Assembly: GCA_900542115.1 (NCBI GenBank)
Contig: UQMC01000122.1
Location: 1-5,171, forward strand
Source: an uncultured Oscillibacter sp.
Lineage (GTDB): Bacteria > Bacillota > Clostridia > Oscillospirales > Oscillospiraceae
Direction of reading: 5' to 3'
Length of the DNA: 5,171 nucleotides
Shown: positions 1 through 5,115 of the stretch, piece after piece
How positions within the stretch are numbered: the stretch's first letter is position 1
Layout of the letters: each line of letters begins with the position of its first letter
Notes under the pieces: generated by a model
The model's input: the letters and a program-made list of their open reading frames with translations, nothing else
What the model was told of the DNA's origin: nothing
Database searches by the model: none
Position numbers and translations under genes: made by a program

Positions 1-6
1 GCATTT

Positions 7-1095
7 TTATGCGTGCTCGGCCTCATACTTTTTCAAAAAGTCCACCAGAGCCGCCACGCCTTCCTTCGGCATGGCGTTATAAATGGAGGCCCGGAGGCCA
101 CCCACGCTCTTGTGACCCTTGAGATTGTCAAAGCCCGCAGCCTTGGTGGCAGCAACTACCTCGGCATCCTGCTCCTTGGAGGGGGAGACAAAGGGAACGT
201 TCATATAGGAGCGGTCCTCTTTCCGAACGGCGCCGGTGAAGAATTGGCTCCGGTCCAGGAAATCGTACAGAACGGTGGCCTTTTCTTCGTTACGCTGTGC
301 CATGGCCTCCAGCCCGCCGTTGGCCAGCAGGTACTTGAACACCTTGCCGCAGCAGTAAATGGCCCAGCAGTTAGGGGTGTTGTACAGGGAGTCGGCATCG
401 GCGTGGGTCTTGTAGCGGAGATAGGTGGGGACAAATTCTGGCACATCGTCCCGAATCAGGTCCTCCCGGATGATGACGATAGCCATACCGGCAGGTCCCA
501 CGTTCTTCTGGACGCCGGCCCAGATCAGGCCATACTTGCTGATATCGCAGGGACGGGAGAGGAACATGGAGGACTGGTCCGCCACCAGAATTTTGCCCTT
601 GGTATCCGGCAGTGTGTGGTAGGTGGTGCCGTTGATGGTCTCGTTTTCGCAGATATAGACGTAATCGGCGTTATCGGGAATGTCCAGATCGGAGCAGTCG
701 GGAATGTAGGAGAAATTCTGGTCGGCAGAGGAGGCAACAATTTTCACCTCGCCGTACCGCTTGGCCTCGGCAATGGCTTTTTTGCTCCACGCACCGGTCT
801 CCACATAGCAGGCTACGCCGTTTTTCATCAGGTTCATGGGCACCATGGCGAACTGCACCGTGCCGCCGCCCTGAACGAACAGGACCTTATAATTTTCGGG
901 AATGTGCATCAGCGTTCGCAGATCAGCTTCAGCCTCCGCCAGAATATCCTGAAACACACGGGAGCGGTGACTCATCTCCATCACGCTCATGCCGCTGCCG
1001 TGATAGTTCAATACCTCGGCGGCGATCTCCTCCAGCACCGGTTCCGGCATCATGGCAGGACCGGCGGAAAAATTGTAAACGCGGTCATACTTCAT
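7..1095 (-). CDS. serC: Phosphoserine aminotransferase (SerC)
   Basis: A PLP-dependent class V aminotransferase that converts 3-phosphohydroxypyruvate and glutamate to phosphoserine and 2-oxoglutarate in cytosolic serine synthesis; the family can also serve PLP synthesis. The 362-residue product matches the usual length of about 360. The N-terminal signature VYNFSAGPAMMP (residues 6-17), HR at 43-44, the phosphate-cradle GGGT (76-79), Trp103 in GAW, Asp173 in ADQSS and the Schiff-base lysine Lys197 in GVQKNVGPAG are all present, so it should be active. The ATG at 1095 is chosen because the family signature starts right after it and GGAAGGTG lies 8 bases upstream on the minus strand. An in-frame extension upstream to 1200 would add 35 unrelated residues across the promoter and is rejected. 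It is transcribed away from the ribosomal genes; any partner such as serA would lie beyond the left edge. Confidence 0.97.
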   Translation of the reverse strand: MKYDRVYNFSAGPAMMPEPVLEEIAAEVLNYHGSGMSVMEMSHRSRVFQDILAEAEADLRTLMHIPENYKVLFVQGGGTVQFAMVPMNLMKNGVACYVETGAWSKKAIAEAKRYGEVKIVASSADQNFSYIPDCSDLDIPDNADYVYICENETINGTTYHTLPDTKGKILVADQSSMFLSRPCDISKYGLIWAGVQKNVGPAGMAIVIIREDLIRDDVPEFVPTYLRYKTHADADSLYNTPNCWAIYCCGKVFKYLLANGGLEAMAQRNEEKATVLYDFLDRSQFFTGAVRKEDRSYMNVPFVSPSKEQDAEVVAATKAAGFDNLKGHKSVGGLRASIYNAMPKEGVAALVDFLKKYEAEHA

Positions 1096-1149
1096 AGAAA
1101 GAGCACCTTCCATCCAATCTTTATAATATGTGCAGGGGATAATGTTTCC

Positions 1150-1178
1150 ATTATAGGAGGGCGCACGGCGGAATGCAA
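1150..1178 (-). promoter_or_regulatory. Probable sigma-A promoter for serC
   Basis: Read on the minus strand there is a perfect TATAAT -10 box (1155 down to 1150), preceded by exactly 17 bases and a weak -35 box TTGCAT (1178 down to 1173). Transcription would start near 1143, giving a leader of about 48 bases before the serC ATG. The leader is too short for a T-box or riboswitch and I see none. The -10 and spacing are strong; the -35 matches only the TTG core. Confidence 0.65.
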
Positions 1179-1250
1179 CGTGCAAAACGGCCAAATGCAA
1201 GGAGGGAACCGGGACGGTATCAGGCGAATCGACCAGAGCACTCTTACGAA

Positions 1251-1306
1251 AAATGCAAAATTTTTAGCAAAAAAGGATTGACTGGATATGCCCGGTATGC
1301 TAAAAT
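1251..1306 (+). promoter_or_regulatory. Sigma-A promoter of the rpmG-secE-nusG operon, with AT-rich upstream tract
   Basis: TTGACT (1278-1283), a 17-base spacer and TAAAAT (1301-1306) form a near-consensus promoter, and TG at 1298-1299 gives an extended -10. The 25 bases before the -35 are rich in A and T runs (about 1251-1275) and resemble an UP element, as expected for a highly expressed translation operon. The predicted start is near 1313, leaving a leader of about 138 bases before rpmG. It lies back to back with the serC promoter in the 355-base region 1096-1450, which holds no gene. Confidence 0.85.
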
Positions 1307-1400
1307 ACTCATTACCTGTGAAAAAGGGCTTTTTTGTTATGCGTTTTTTCGCTTTTCGCATGGAGAGAAGGGCCGCTTTCAAATCTGCAGGGAGGCAGTC

Positions 1401-1429
1401 GGTATCCCCGGCAAGCCGGGAATGATACC
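1401..1429 (+). promoter_or_regulatory. Strong hairpin in the rpmG leader RNA
   Basis: GGTATC (1401-1406) pairs with GATACC (1424-1429) and CCCGG (1407-1411) with CCGGG (1416-1420). This gives an 11-pair stem with a CAAG loop and one AAT bulge on the 3' side. It ends 6 bases before the rpmG ribosome binding site AAGGAGGTG (1436-1444). No T run follows, so it is not an intrinsic terminator. A smaller stem, CTGC/GCAG (1385-1398), precedes it. The structure is read directly; a role in controlling rpmG translation or mRNA stability is inference. Confidence 0.6.
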
Positions 1430-1450
1430 AATAATAAGGAGGTGCCGTTA

Positions 1451-1600
1451 ATGCGCGTAAAAGTCACTTTGAGATGCAACGAGTGCAAGCAGAGAAACTA
1501 CAATACGATGAAGAACAAGAAGAATACCCCGGACAAGCTTGAACTGAACAAGTATTGCCGTTTCTGCAAGAAGCACACGCTCCACAGCGAGACCAAGTAA
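1451..1600 (+). CDS. rpmG: Large-subunit ribosomal protein L33 (zinc-binding form)
   Basis: A 49-residue basic protein of the 50S subunit, located near the E site. Two CxxC pairs, Cys9/Cys12 (CNEC) and Cys36/Cys39 (CRFC), make the zinc ribbon of the four-cysteine (C+) paralogue; many bacteria also carry a zinc-free paralogue. Motifs MRVKVTLRC and [13 protein letters not shown] are typical of Firmicutes L33, and the length matches the family. The ATG at 1451 follows AAGGAGGTG by 6 bases. It is the first gene of the operon with secE and nusG, a common arrangement in Firmicutes. Only 34 bases separate it from secE. Some databases use rpmGB or rpmGA for individual paralogues; I cannot tell which name applies here. 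Confidence 0.97.
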   Translation: MRVKVTLRCNECKQRNYNTMKNKKNTPDKLELNKYCRFCKKHTLHSETK

Positions 1601-1634
1601 GAGCGGATCACACTGAGAAAGGACGTGTAGCTTT

Positions 1635-1844
1635 ATGGCAGAAGTAGCGAAGAAGACCCGTGGGGCATGGCTCCGCGAGATGAAAAGCGAATTGAAGAAG
1701 GTCACTTGGCCCGGCAAAAAGACCGTGCTCAAGAACACCGGCACCGTGTTGCTGTGCTCCCTGCTCATCGGCGCGTGCATTTGGATCTTTGATGGCGTGG
1801 CCTATTCTCTGGTCCAGATGATCCTGAACCTGTTTCAGGGTTAA
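1635..1844 (+). CDS. secE: Preprotein translocase subunit SecE
   Basis: A 69-residue essential membrane subunit that clamps SecY in the SecYEG protein-export channel. The cytoplasmic amphipathic helix carries the family motif around LREMKSELKKVTWP (residues 13-26), followed by a single transmembrane helix at about residues 36-58 and a short tail. This is the short one-helix form of Gram-positive bacteria, unlike the three-helix enterobacterial protein. The ribosome binding site AAAGGA (1618-1623) is weak and 11 bases from the ATG, which may keep expression below that of the flanking genes. The stop codon TAA runs directly into the nusG ribosome binding site, so translation of the two genes is probably coupled. 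The secE-nusG pairing is almost universal in bacteria. Confidence 0.96.
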   Translation: MAEVAKKTRGAWLREMKSELKKVTWPGKKTVLKNTGTVLLCSLLIGACIWIFDGVAYSLVQMILNLFQG

Positions 1845-1855
1845 GGAGAACCACA

Positions 1856-2380
1856 ATGTCGGAAAACGCGAAGTGGTATGTGATCCATACCTATTCCGGT
1901 TATGAAAATGCCGTTAAGACCAGCATTGAGAAGTTTGTCACCGGCCGCAACATGGAGGATATGATTCTCCAGATGGAGATTCCCGTGGAAACCGTGAAGG
2001 AAGTTACGGAGTCCGGCGAGACGAAGGAAGTCGAGCGGAAGGTATTCCCAGGCTACGTGCTCATTAAAATGGTCATGACGGACGATACGTGGCATCTGGT
2101 GCGGAATGTCCGCGGCGTGACCGGCTTTGTCGGCAGCGCCAACAAGCCCATCCCTCTGACGGAGGACGAGGTGCTTGCCATGGGCATGGAAAAGCACGAG
2201 GTTGTTGTGGGCTATCACGTGGGTGACCATGTGAGAATCGTGGACGGTCCTCTGGCCAGCTTTACCGGTGTGGTGGAGGAAATCGAACCCGAAAAGAATC
2301 AAGTCAGCGTCATGGTTTCCATGTTCGGCCGCGAGACTCCTGTGGAGCTCGAGCTGGATCAGGTGGAAACGGTAGACTGA
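1856..2380 (+). CDS. nusG: Transcription elongation/termination factor NusG
   Basis: A 174-residue cytosolic factor that binds RNA polymerase at the clamp, modulates pausing and can contact ribosomal protein S10. The N-terminal NGN domain spans about residues 4-105, with KWYVIHTYSGYENAV at the start and the conserved KVFPGYVLI at 62-70. The C-terminal KOW domain begins near residue 121 (VGDHVRIVDGPLASFTG) and runs to the end. Length is normal and no domain II insertion is present. The ATG at 1856 is preceded by AAGGAGA, which overlaps the secE stop codon with 11 bases between the genes. Transcription from the rpmG promoter probably continues through it. The following linker to rplK has three hairpins but no intrinsic terminator. 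Confidence 0.97.
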   Translation: MSENAKWYVIHTYSGYENAVKTSIEKFVTGRNMEDMILQMEIPVETVKEVTESGETKEVERKVFPGYVLIKMVMTDDTWHLVRNVRGVTGFVGSANKPIPLTEDEVLAMGMEKHEVVVGYHVGDHVRIVDGPLASFTGVVEEIEPEKNQVSVMVSMFGRETPVELELDQVETVD

Positions 2381-2452
2381 TTTTCCGCCGGCGTGTCCGG
2401 CAAAACCGTGGGAGGGGCCGATGGCCCCGCCAAAAGCGGATATTTGTCCGCT
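2381..2452 (+). promoter_or_regulatory. Three consecutive hairpins between nusG and rplK
   Basis: Hairpin 1: GCCGG (2387-2391) with CCGGC (2397-2401). It can be extended by TTTT (2381-2384) with AAAA (2402-2405), and further by CGGT (2370-2373, inside nusG) with ACCG (2405-2408, sharing one A) across an asymmetric loop. Hairpin 2: GGGGCC (2414-2419) with GGCCCC (2423-2428). Hairpin 3: AGCGGA (2435-2440) with TCCGCT (2447-2452). None is followed by a T run, so termination is unlikely. Hairpin 3 ends 15 bases before the rplK ribosome binding site. L1 is known to repress the L11-L1 operon by binding mRNA near rplK in several bacteria; a role for this region in that control is inference. Confidence 0.55.
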
Positions 2453-2467
2453 ACCACATTTATGATT

Positions 2468-2476
2468 TAGGAGGTG
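2468..2476 (+). promoter_or_regulatory. Ribosome binding site that fixes the rplK start
   Basis: TAGGAGGTG lies 6 bases before the GTG at 2483. The GTG at 2474 is inside this site and in frame, so using it as the start would add a spurious three-residue extension. Confidence 0.9.
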
Positions 2477-2482
2477 CTCTCC

Positions 2483-2908
2483 GTGGCACAGAAGATTACT
2501 GGTTATGTAAAACTGCAGATTCCCGCAGGCAAGGCGACTCCTGCTCCCCCGGTTGGCCCCGCTCTGGGCCAGCACGGCATCAACATCGCCGCTTTCACCA
2601 AGGAATTCAACGAGCGTACCAAGAATGACATGGGCCTTATCATCCCCGTGGTCATCACCGTGTATGCCGACCGTTCCTTCTCCTTCATCACCAAGACGCC
2701 CCCCGCGGCTGTCCTGATCAAGAAGGAATGCAACATCGAGTCCGGCTCCGGCGTCCCCAACAAGAATAAGGTCGCCACCATTTCCAAGGCTTCCGTTCAG
2801 AAGATCGCTGAGATGAAGATGCGTGACTTGAACGCCGGCAGCCTTGAGGCCGCTATGAGCATGATCGCCGGTACCGCTCGTTCCATGGGCGTTGTGGTCG
2901 GCGACTAA
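2483..2908 (+). CDS. rplK: Large-subunit ribosomal protein L11
   Basis: A 141-residue protein of the GTPase-associated centre; it binds 23S rRNA helices 43-44 beside the L10-L12 stalk and is needed for stringent-factor activation. The N-terminal domain (about 1-70) holds the proline-rich face [11 protein letters not shown] with Pro20, Pro22, Pro23 and Pro26, where thiostrepton acts in the known complex. The C-terminal rRNA-binding domain (about 75-141) includes [11 protein letters not shown] and the closing signature [11 protein letters not shown]. Length is exactly typical. The start is GTG at 2483, set by the ribosome binding site and by homology ([17 protein letters not shown]). rplA follows after 80 bases. 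The end of the gene can base-pair with that linker (see the 2894-2971 entry). Confidence 0.97.
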   Translation: MAQKITGYVKLQIPAGKATPAPPVGPALGQHGINIAAFTKEFNERTKNDMGLIIPVVITVYADRSFSFITKTPPAAVLIKKECNIESGSGVPNKNKVATISKASVQKIAEMKMRDLNAGSLEAAMSMIAGTARSMGVVVGD

Positions 2909-2971
2909 CAACTAAGCCGTGCGGTCACCGACCGCTCGATACAGTGGGAGGACACGTTCCGAAGAACCACT
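2894..2971 (+). promoter_or_regulatory. Alternative RNA folds linking the end of rplK to rplA
   Basis: Three structures can be drawn. A short hairpin pairs GCGGTC (2921-2926) with GACCGC (2930-2935). A competing long helix pairs the last four rplK codons, GTGGTCGGCGAC (2894-2905), with 2924-2935: 11 of 12 positions pair, including one G-U, with a C-A mismatch at 2902/2927. A second hairpin pairs AGTGG (2943-2947) with CCACT (2967-2971) and ends just before the rplA ribosome binding site. A ribosome finishing rplK would cover 2894-2905 and favour the short hairpin. A coupling or L1-binding role is inference. Confidence 0.45.
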
Positions 2972-2973
2972 AT

Positions 2974-2980
2974 GAGGAGG
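2974..2980 (+). promoter_or_regulatory. Ribosome binding site that fixes the TTG start of rplA
   Basis: GAGGAGG is 8 bases before the TTG at 2989. No ATG or GTG lies at a suitable spacing in the rplA frame. The in-frame GTG at 2944 would place the ribosome binding site inside the gene and add 15 residues unlike L1. Confidence 0.85.
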
Positions 2981-2988
2981 AAATAACA

Positions 2989-3681
2989 TTGTTTAGAGGC
3001 AAGAAATATCAGGAGAGCGCCAAGCTGATCGACAAGAGCGCTCAGTATGAAGCCGCTGAGGGTATGGACCTCATCTGCAAGACCGCGAAGGCCAAGTTTG
3101 ACGAGACCGTTGAGCTTCACGTGAAGCTGGGCGTTGACTCCCGTCACGCTGACCAGCAGGTCCGCGGCGCTATCGTGCTGCCCCATGGCACCGGCAAGAC
3201 TGTCCGCGTGCTGGTGTTTGCCAAGGCCGACAAGGCCGATGCCGCCCGCGAGGCCGGCGCCGACTATGTGGGCGATATGGATCTGGTTGAGAAGATTCAG
3301 AAGGAAAACTGGTTTGATTTCGATGTGGTCATCGCCAGCCCTGACATGATGGGCGTGGTTGGCCGCCTCGGTAAGGTGCTGGGCCCCAAGGGCCTGATGC
3401 CCTCTCCCAAGGCCGGCACCGTGACCCCCGATGTTGCCAAGGCTGTTCAGGAGTCCAAGGCCGGTAAGATCGAGTACCGTCTGGATAAGACCAACATCAT
3501 TCACTGCCCCATCGGCAAGGTCTCCTTTGGCGCTGAGAAGCTGACCGACAACTATAACGCTCTGATGGGCGCTATCGTCAAGGCCAAGCCCGCTTCCGCC
3601 AAGGGCCAGTATATCAAGAGCTGCGTCGCCGCCACTACCATGGGCCCCGGCGTGAAGATGAACACCGCGAAGCTCGTTTGA
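2989..3681 (+). CDS. rplA: Large-subunit ribosomal protein L1
   Basis: A 230-residue protein that forms the mobile L1 stalk at the ribosomal E site, where it helps move deacylated tRNA out; in many bacteria it also represses its own mRNA. The sequence begins [19 protein letters not shown], the standard L1 N terminus. Domain I is formed by both ends of the chain and includes the RHADQQVRG stretch (residues 52-60). Domain II occupies about 70-160 and contains the family signature [20 protein letters not shown] (125-144). The C-terminal part includes PIGKVSFG and [11 protein letters not shown]. Length is normal (about 225-235). The start codon is TTG at 2989, the weakest of the window's start codons, perhaps tuning L1 against L11. 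No clear intrinsic terminator follows; a palindrome-rich block does. Confidence 0.96.
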   Translation: MFRGKKYQESAKLIDKSAQYEAAEGMDLICKTAKAKFDETVELHVKLGVDSRHADQQVRGAIVLPHGTGKTVRVLVFAKADKADAAREAGADYVGDMDLVEKIQKENWFDFDVVIASPDMMGVVGRLGKVLGPKGLMPSPKAGTVTPDVAKAVQESKAGKIEYRLDKTNIIHCPIGKVSFGAEKLTDNYNALMGAIVKAKPASAKGQYIKSCVAATTMGPGVKMNTAKLV

Positions 3682-3690
3682 TTGTTTAAA

Positions 3691-3886
3691 GAGGCGCGGC
3701 CCCACACCACCGGCTGAAAGCAGCACTGCTTTCGTTGCAGGCGGCGCTTCGGCCGTTTCCCATTGCCCTATGGCTCTGCTGTGCGTATTTGCCTGTGGGG
3801 CACAGGGAGAGTATTTGTCAGGCATACAGGCTGACAAATGCCGAATTGAATTTTCATTGCGCGAATGGGATTTTTCCCAATTTGCG
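3691..3886. repeat. Palindrome-rich noncoding block, possible interspersed repeat
   Basis: Between rplA and the rplJ promoter I see no credible gene but a dense series of inverted repeats. They are GAAAGCAG/CTGCTTTC (3716-3733), CGGC/GCCG (3742-3755), CCTGTG/CACAGG (3792-3806), a perfect 9-base ATTTGTCAG/CTGACAAAT (3813-3839), and CGCGAATGGGA paired with TCCCAATTTGCG around a TTTT loop with one bulge (3860-3886). GCCCCACA (3699-3706) also matches TGTGGGGC (3794-3801) as a longer-range arm. No stem is followed by a proper T run, so none is a convincing terminator, although the block could slow or end the rplA transcript. It resembles intergenic repeats of clostridial genomes; that is inference. 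Confidence 0.4.
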
Positions 3887-3924
3887 GAATAGAAAGAAAA
3901 TCGTATTGAATTTTGCGAAAATGC

Positions 3925-3952
3925 TTGACATTGCGGCGAAATTTGATATAAT
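3925..3952 (+). promoter_or_regulatory. Consensus sigma-A promoter of rplJ-rplL
   Basis: A perfect TTGACA (3925-3930), a 16-base spacer and a perfect TATAAT (3947-3952), with TG at 3944-3945 forming an extended -10. The region before it is AT-rich. Transcription should start near 3959, directly ahead of the L10 leader, giving a leader of about 178 bases before rplJ. This is the strongest promoter in the window and lets the stalk genes be controlled apart from rplK-rplA. Confidence 0.93.
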
Positions 3953-3958
3953 AACAGT

Positions 3959-4074
3959 CGCGTTCCAAAGACAGCAGGTGGGGGAGACCCCGTAAGTCCT
4001 GCCGAGGATGGCAAAATCATTTTGATGATGCTTTTCTGTCCTCATGTCTTTCGGCATGAGGACAGTTCCTTTTT
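3959..4074 (+). ncRNA. L10 ribosomal protein leader (autoregulatory RNA)
   Basis: The 5' leader of rplJ carries the conserved L10 leader core. TCC (3964-3966) pairs with GGA (4006-4008), flanking AAAGACA. GCAGG (3974-3978) pairs with CCTGC (3998-4002), and GGGG/CCCC (3981-3991) caps the arm. The AAAGACAGCAGG and CCTGCCGAGG strands match the kink-turn-type motif known to bind the L10-L12 complex. GAGGATGG plus AAAA (4004-4016) can instead pair with TTTTCTGTCCTC (4032-4043) as an antiterminator with one bulged C. That helix excludes both the full L10-binding fold and the terminator at 4036-4074. By analogy with the Bacillus rplJ leader, excess L10-L12 would bind, block the antiterminator and stop transcription before rplJ. 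The parts are visible; the behaviour here is inferred. Confidence 0.92.
4036..4074 (+). terminator. Attenuator terminator in the rplJ leader
   Basis: CTGTCCTCATG (4036-4046) pairs perfectly over 11 bases with CATGAGGACAG (4055-4065) around the loop TCTTTCGG, followed by TTCCTTTTT (4066-4074). It lies 62 bases upstream of rplJ, so it must be conditional. Its 5' arm overlaps the 3' strand of the antiterminator at 4036-4043. It would also stop most readthrough from rplA. Confidence 0.9.
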
Positions 4075-4090
4075 GAACGCCTCTGACCCG

Positions 4091-4108
4091 GGCGGACGGA
4101 GGTCCGCC
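4091..4108 (+). promoter_or_regulatory. Hairpin between the attenuator and rplJ that hides a GGAGGT
   Basis: GGCGGAC (4091-4097) pairs perfectly with GTCCGCC (4102-4108) around a GGAG loop. GGAGGT (4098-4103) resembles a ribosome binding site and would point at the ATG at 4119; the fold places it in the loop and the stem. It ends 12 bases before the true rplJ ribosome binding site. No T run follows. Function is unknown. Confidence 0.5.
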
Positions 4109-4120
4109 GCAAATTCTCAT

Positions 4121-4127
4121 GGAGGTG
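4121..4127 (+). promoter_or_regulatory. Ribosome binding site that fixes the rplJ start
   Basis: GGAGGTG is 9 bases before the ATG at 4137. The in-frame ATG at 4119 directly abuts this site, so starting there would translate the ribosome binding site and add six residues (MEVKPS) not typical of L10. Confidence 0.9.
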
Positions 4128-4136
4128 AAACCAAGT

Positions 4137-4673
4137 ATGCCTAACGCAAAGGTCCTTTCCGAGAAGCAGGCAATCGTTGCCGAGCTGACCGAGAAGATCC
4201 AGAAGGCTACCGCAGGCGTCATCGTCGACTACAAGGGTATTACCGTTGAAGAAGACACTGCTCTGCGTAAGGAGTGTCGTGAGGGCGGCGTGGATTATGC
4301 GGTTGTGAAGAACACCCTGCTGCGCTTTGCTTTCAACAACACCGGCCTGAACGATCTGGATGATCTGCTGAACGGCACCACTTCTCTGGCTCTGGCCGAT
4401 GATCCCGTGGCTCCTGCCCGTGTCATGGCCGACTATGCCAAGAAGCTGGACGGCAAGTTCGAGATTAAGGGCGGCTTCATGGATGGTAAGCCTGTCGATC
4501 TGGCCACCATCAACTCTCTGGCTGCAATTCCCGCTCTGCCTGTTCTGCGGGCTCAGTTTCTGGGTACCATGCTGGCGCCCATCACCGGTCTGGCGGTTGT
4601 CCTGAAGCAGATCGCCGAGAAGAACGGCGCTCCCGCTGAGGAGGCTGCCGCCGAAGCTCCCGCCGCTGAATAA
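4137..4673 (+). CDS. rplJ: Large-subunit ribosomal protein L10
   Basis: A 178-residue protein that anchors the L7/L12 dimers to the 50S subunit and, as the L10-L12 complex, represses its own operon. The N-terminal rRNA-binding domain (about 1-130) includes DYKGITVEEDTALRK (31-45) and the conserved VVKNTLLRFA (56-65). Then come LAAIPALPVLRAQFLGTML and the C-terminal helix (about 145-162), which holds the L12 dimers. The tail (about 163-178) is alanine- and glutamate-rich, as often seen in Gram-positive L10. Length is within the family range of 165-180. The start at 4137 is set by GGAGGTG and by the MPNAKVLSEKQ N terminus. It is the first gene of a two-gene operon, 48 bases ahead of rplL, and is controlled by the L10 leader upstream. 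Confidence 0.97.
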   Translation: MPNAKVLSEKQAIVAELTEKIQKATAGVIVDYKGITVEEDTALRKECREGGVDYAVVKNTLLRFAFNNTGLNDLDDLLNGTTSLALADDPVAPARVMADYAKKLDGKFEIKGGFMDGKPVDLATINSLAAIPALPVLRAQFLGTMLAPITGLAVVLKQIAEKNGAPAEEAAAEAPAAE

Positions 4674-4721
4674 TTCAGCGCAACCCACACAAATCAAAAT
4701 AATTATTAGGAGGCAAATACA

Positions 4722-5093
4722 ATGTCTGAGAAAGTTACCGCTATGATCGAAGAGATCAAGGGTCTCACTGTTCTGGAGCTGTCCGAGCTGGTTCACGCTC
4801 TGGAGGAAGAGTTCGGCGTTTCCGCCGCTGCCATGGCTGCTCCCGCTGCCGGCGCTGCTGCTCCCGCTGCTGAGGAGAAGACCGACTTTGACGTGGTTCT
4901 GGCTGGCTTCGATGCTGCTGCCAAGATCAAGGTCATCAAGGTTGTCCGCGAGATCACCGGCCAGGGTCTGGCTGAGGCTAAGGCTACCGTTGAGGGCGCT
5001 CCCAAGACCCTGAAGGAGGGTGTTTCCAAGGACGAGGCCGAGGCTCTGAAGAAGCAGATCGAAGAGGCTGGCGGCAAGGTCGAGCTGAAGTAA
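4722..5093 (+). CDS. rplL: Large-subunit ribosomal protein L7/L12
   Basis: A 123-residue acidic stalk protein, present as several dimers per ribosome, that recruits and stimulates the translational GTPases. The N-terminal dimerisation domain (about 1-34) contains [20 protein letters not shown] flexible alanine/proline hinge covers about 35-52. The C-terminal factor-binding domain (about 54-123) holds [20 protein letters not shown] and the closing [10 protein letters not shown]. Length is typical. The ATG at 4722 follows TAGGAGG (4707-4713) by 8 bases. This strong site, in an AT-rich linker without stable structure, suits the excess of L12 over L10. Lysine is almost always AAG and leucine mostly CTG, the strong bias of a highly expressed gene. 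A strong terminator follows, so rpoB, expected next, would need its own promoter or readthrough. Confidence 0.98.
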   Translation: MSEKVTAMIEEIKGLTVLELSELVHALEEEFGVSAAAMAAPAAGAAAPAAEEKTDFDVVLAGFDAAAKIKVIKVVREITGQGLAEAKATVEGAPKTLKEGVSKDEAEALKKQIEEAGGKVELK

Positions 5094-5115
5094 GCTGTTT
5101 CCGTTGTCAAATAAG

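Noticed and set aside
13..1281. Plus-strand open frame of 422 codons opposite serC
   Set aside because: serC is certain on the minus strand from its motifs; the opposite frame is histidine- and glycine-rich shadow coding and runs over both promoters.
1321..1361. AAAAAGGGCTTTTTT and the adjacent ATGCG...CGCAT as an early terminator after the rpmG promoter
   Set aside because: The first stem is only A-T pairs with a G-rich loop and the second is 5 pairs with a 13-base loop; both are too weak to call, although some pausing is possible.
1601..1634. A tRNA gene near secE, as found next to secE in some bacteria
   Set aside because: The 34-base gap is too short and no cloverleaf or T-loop sequence is visible.
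2444..2466. TTGTCC and TATGAT as a separate promoter for rplK
   Set aside because: The spacing is 11 bases and TTGTCC lies partly in a hairpin arm; no usable -10 box sits 16-18 bases from it.
3813..3854. Perfect inverted repeat 3813-3839 followed by AATTGAATTTT as the rplA terminator
   Set aside because: The T-rich stretch begins several bases after the stem and is interrupted by G and A residues, so it does not meet the usual terminator pattern; kept only as part of the palindromic block.
3845..3914. Ten-base direct repeat ATTGAATTTT at 3845-3854 and 3905-3914
   Set aside because: It is short and in AT-rich sequence near a promoter; without more copies it may be chance.
3735..3995. Open frame of 86 codons on the plus strand after rplA
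   Set aside because: It runs through the inverted repeats, the consensus rplJ promoter and the start of the L10 leader, has no ribosome binding site and no recognisable domain.
2905..4020. Long minus-strand open frame of 371 codons opposite rplA
   Set aside because: It mirrors the strongly biased rplA codons and the noncoding block; no start signal and no protein family is recognisable.
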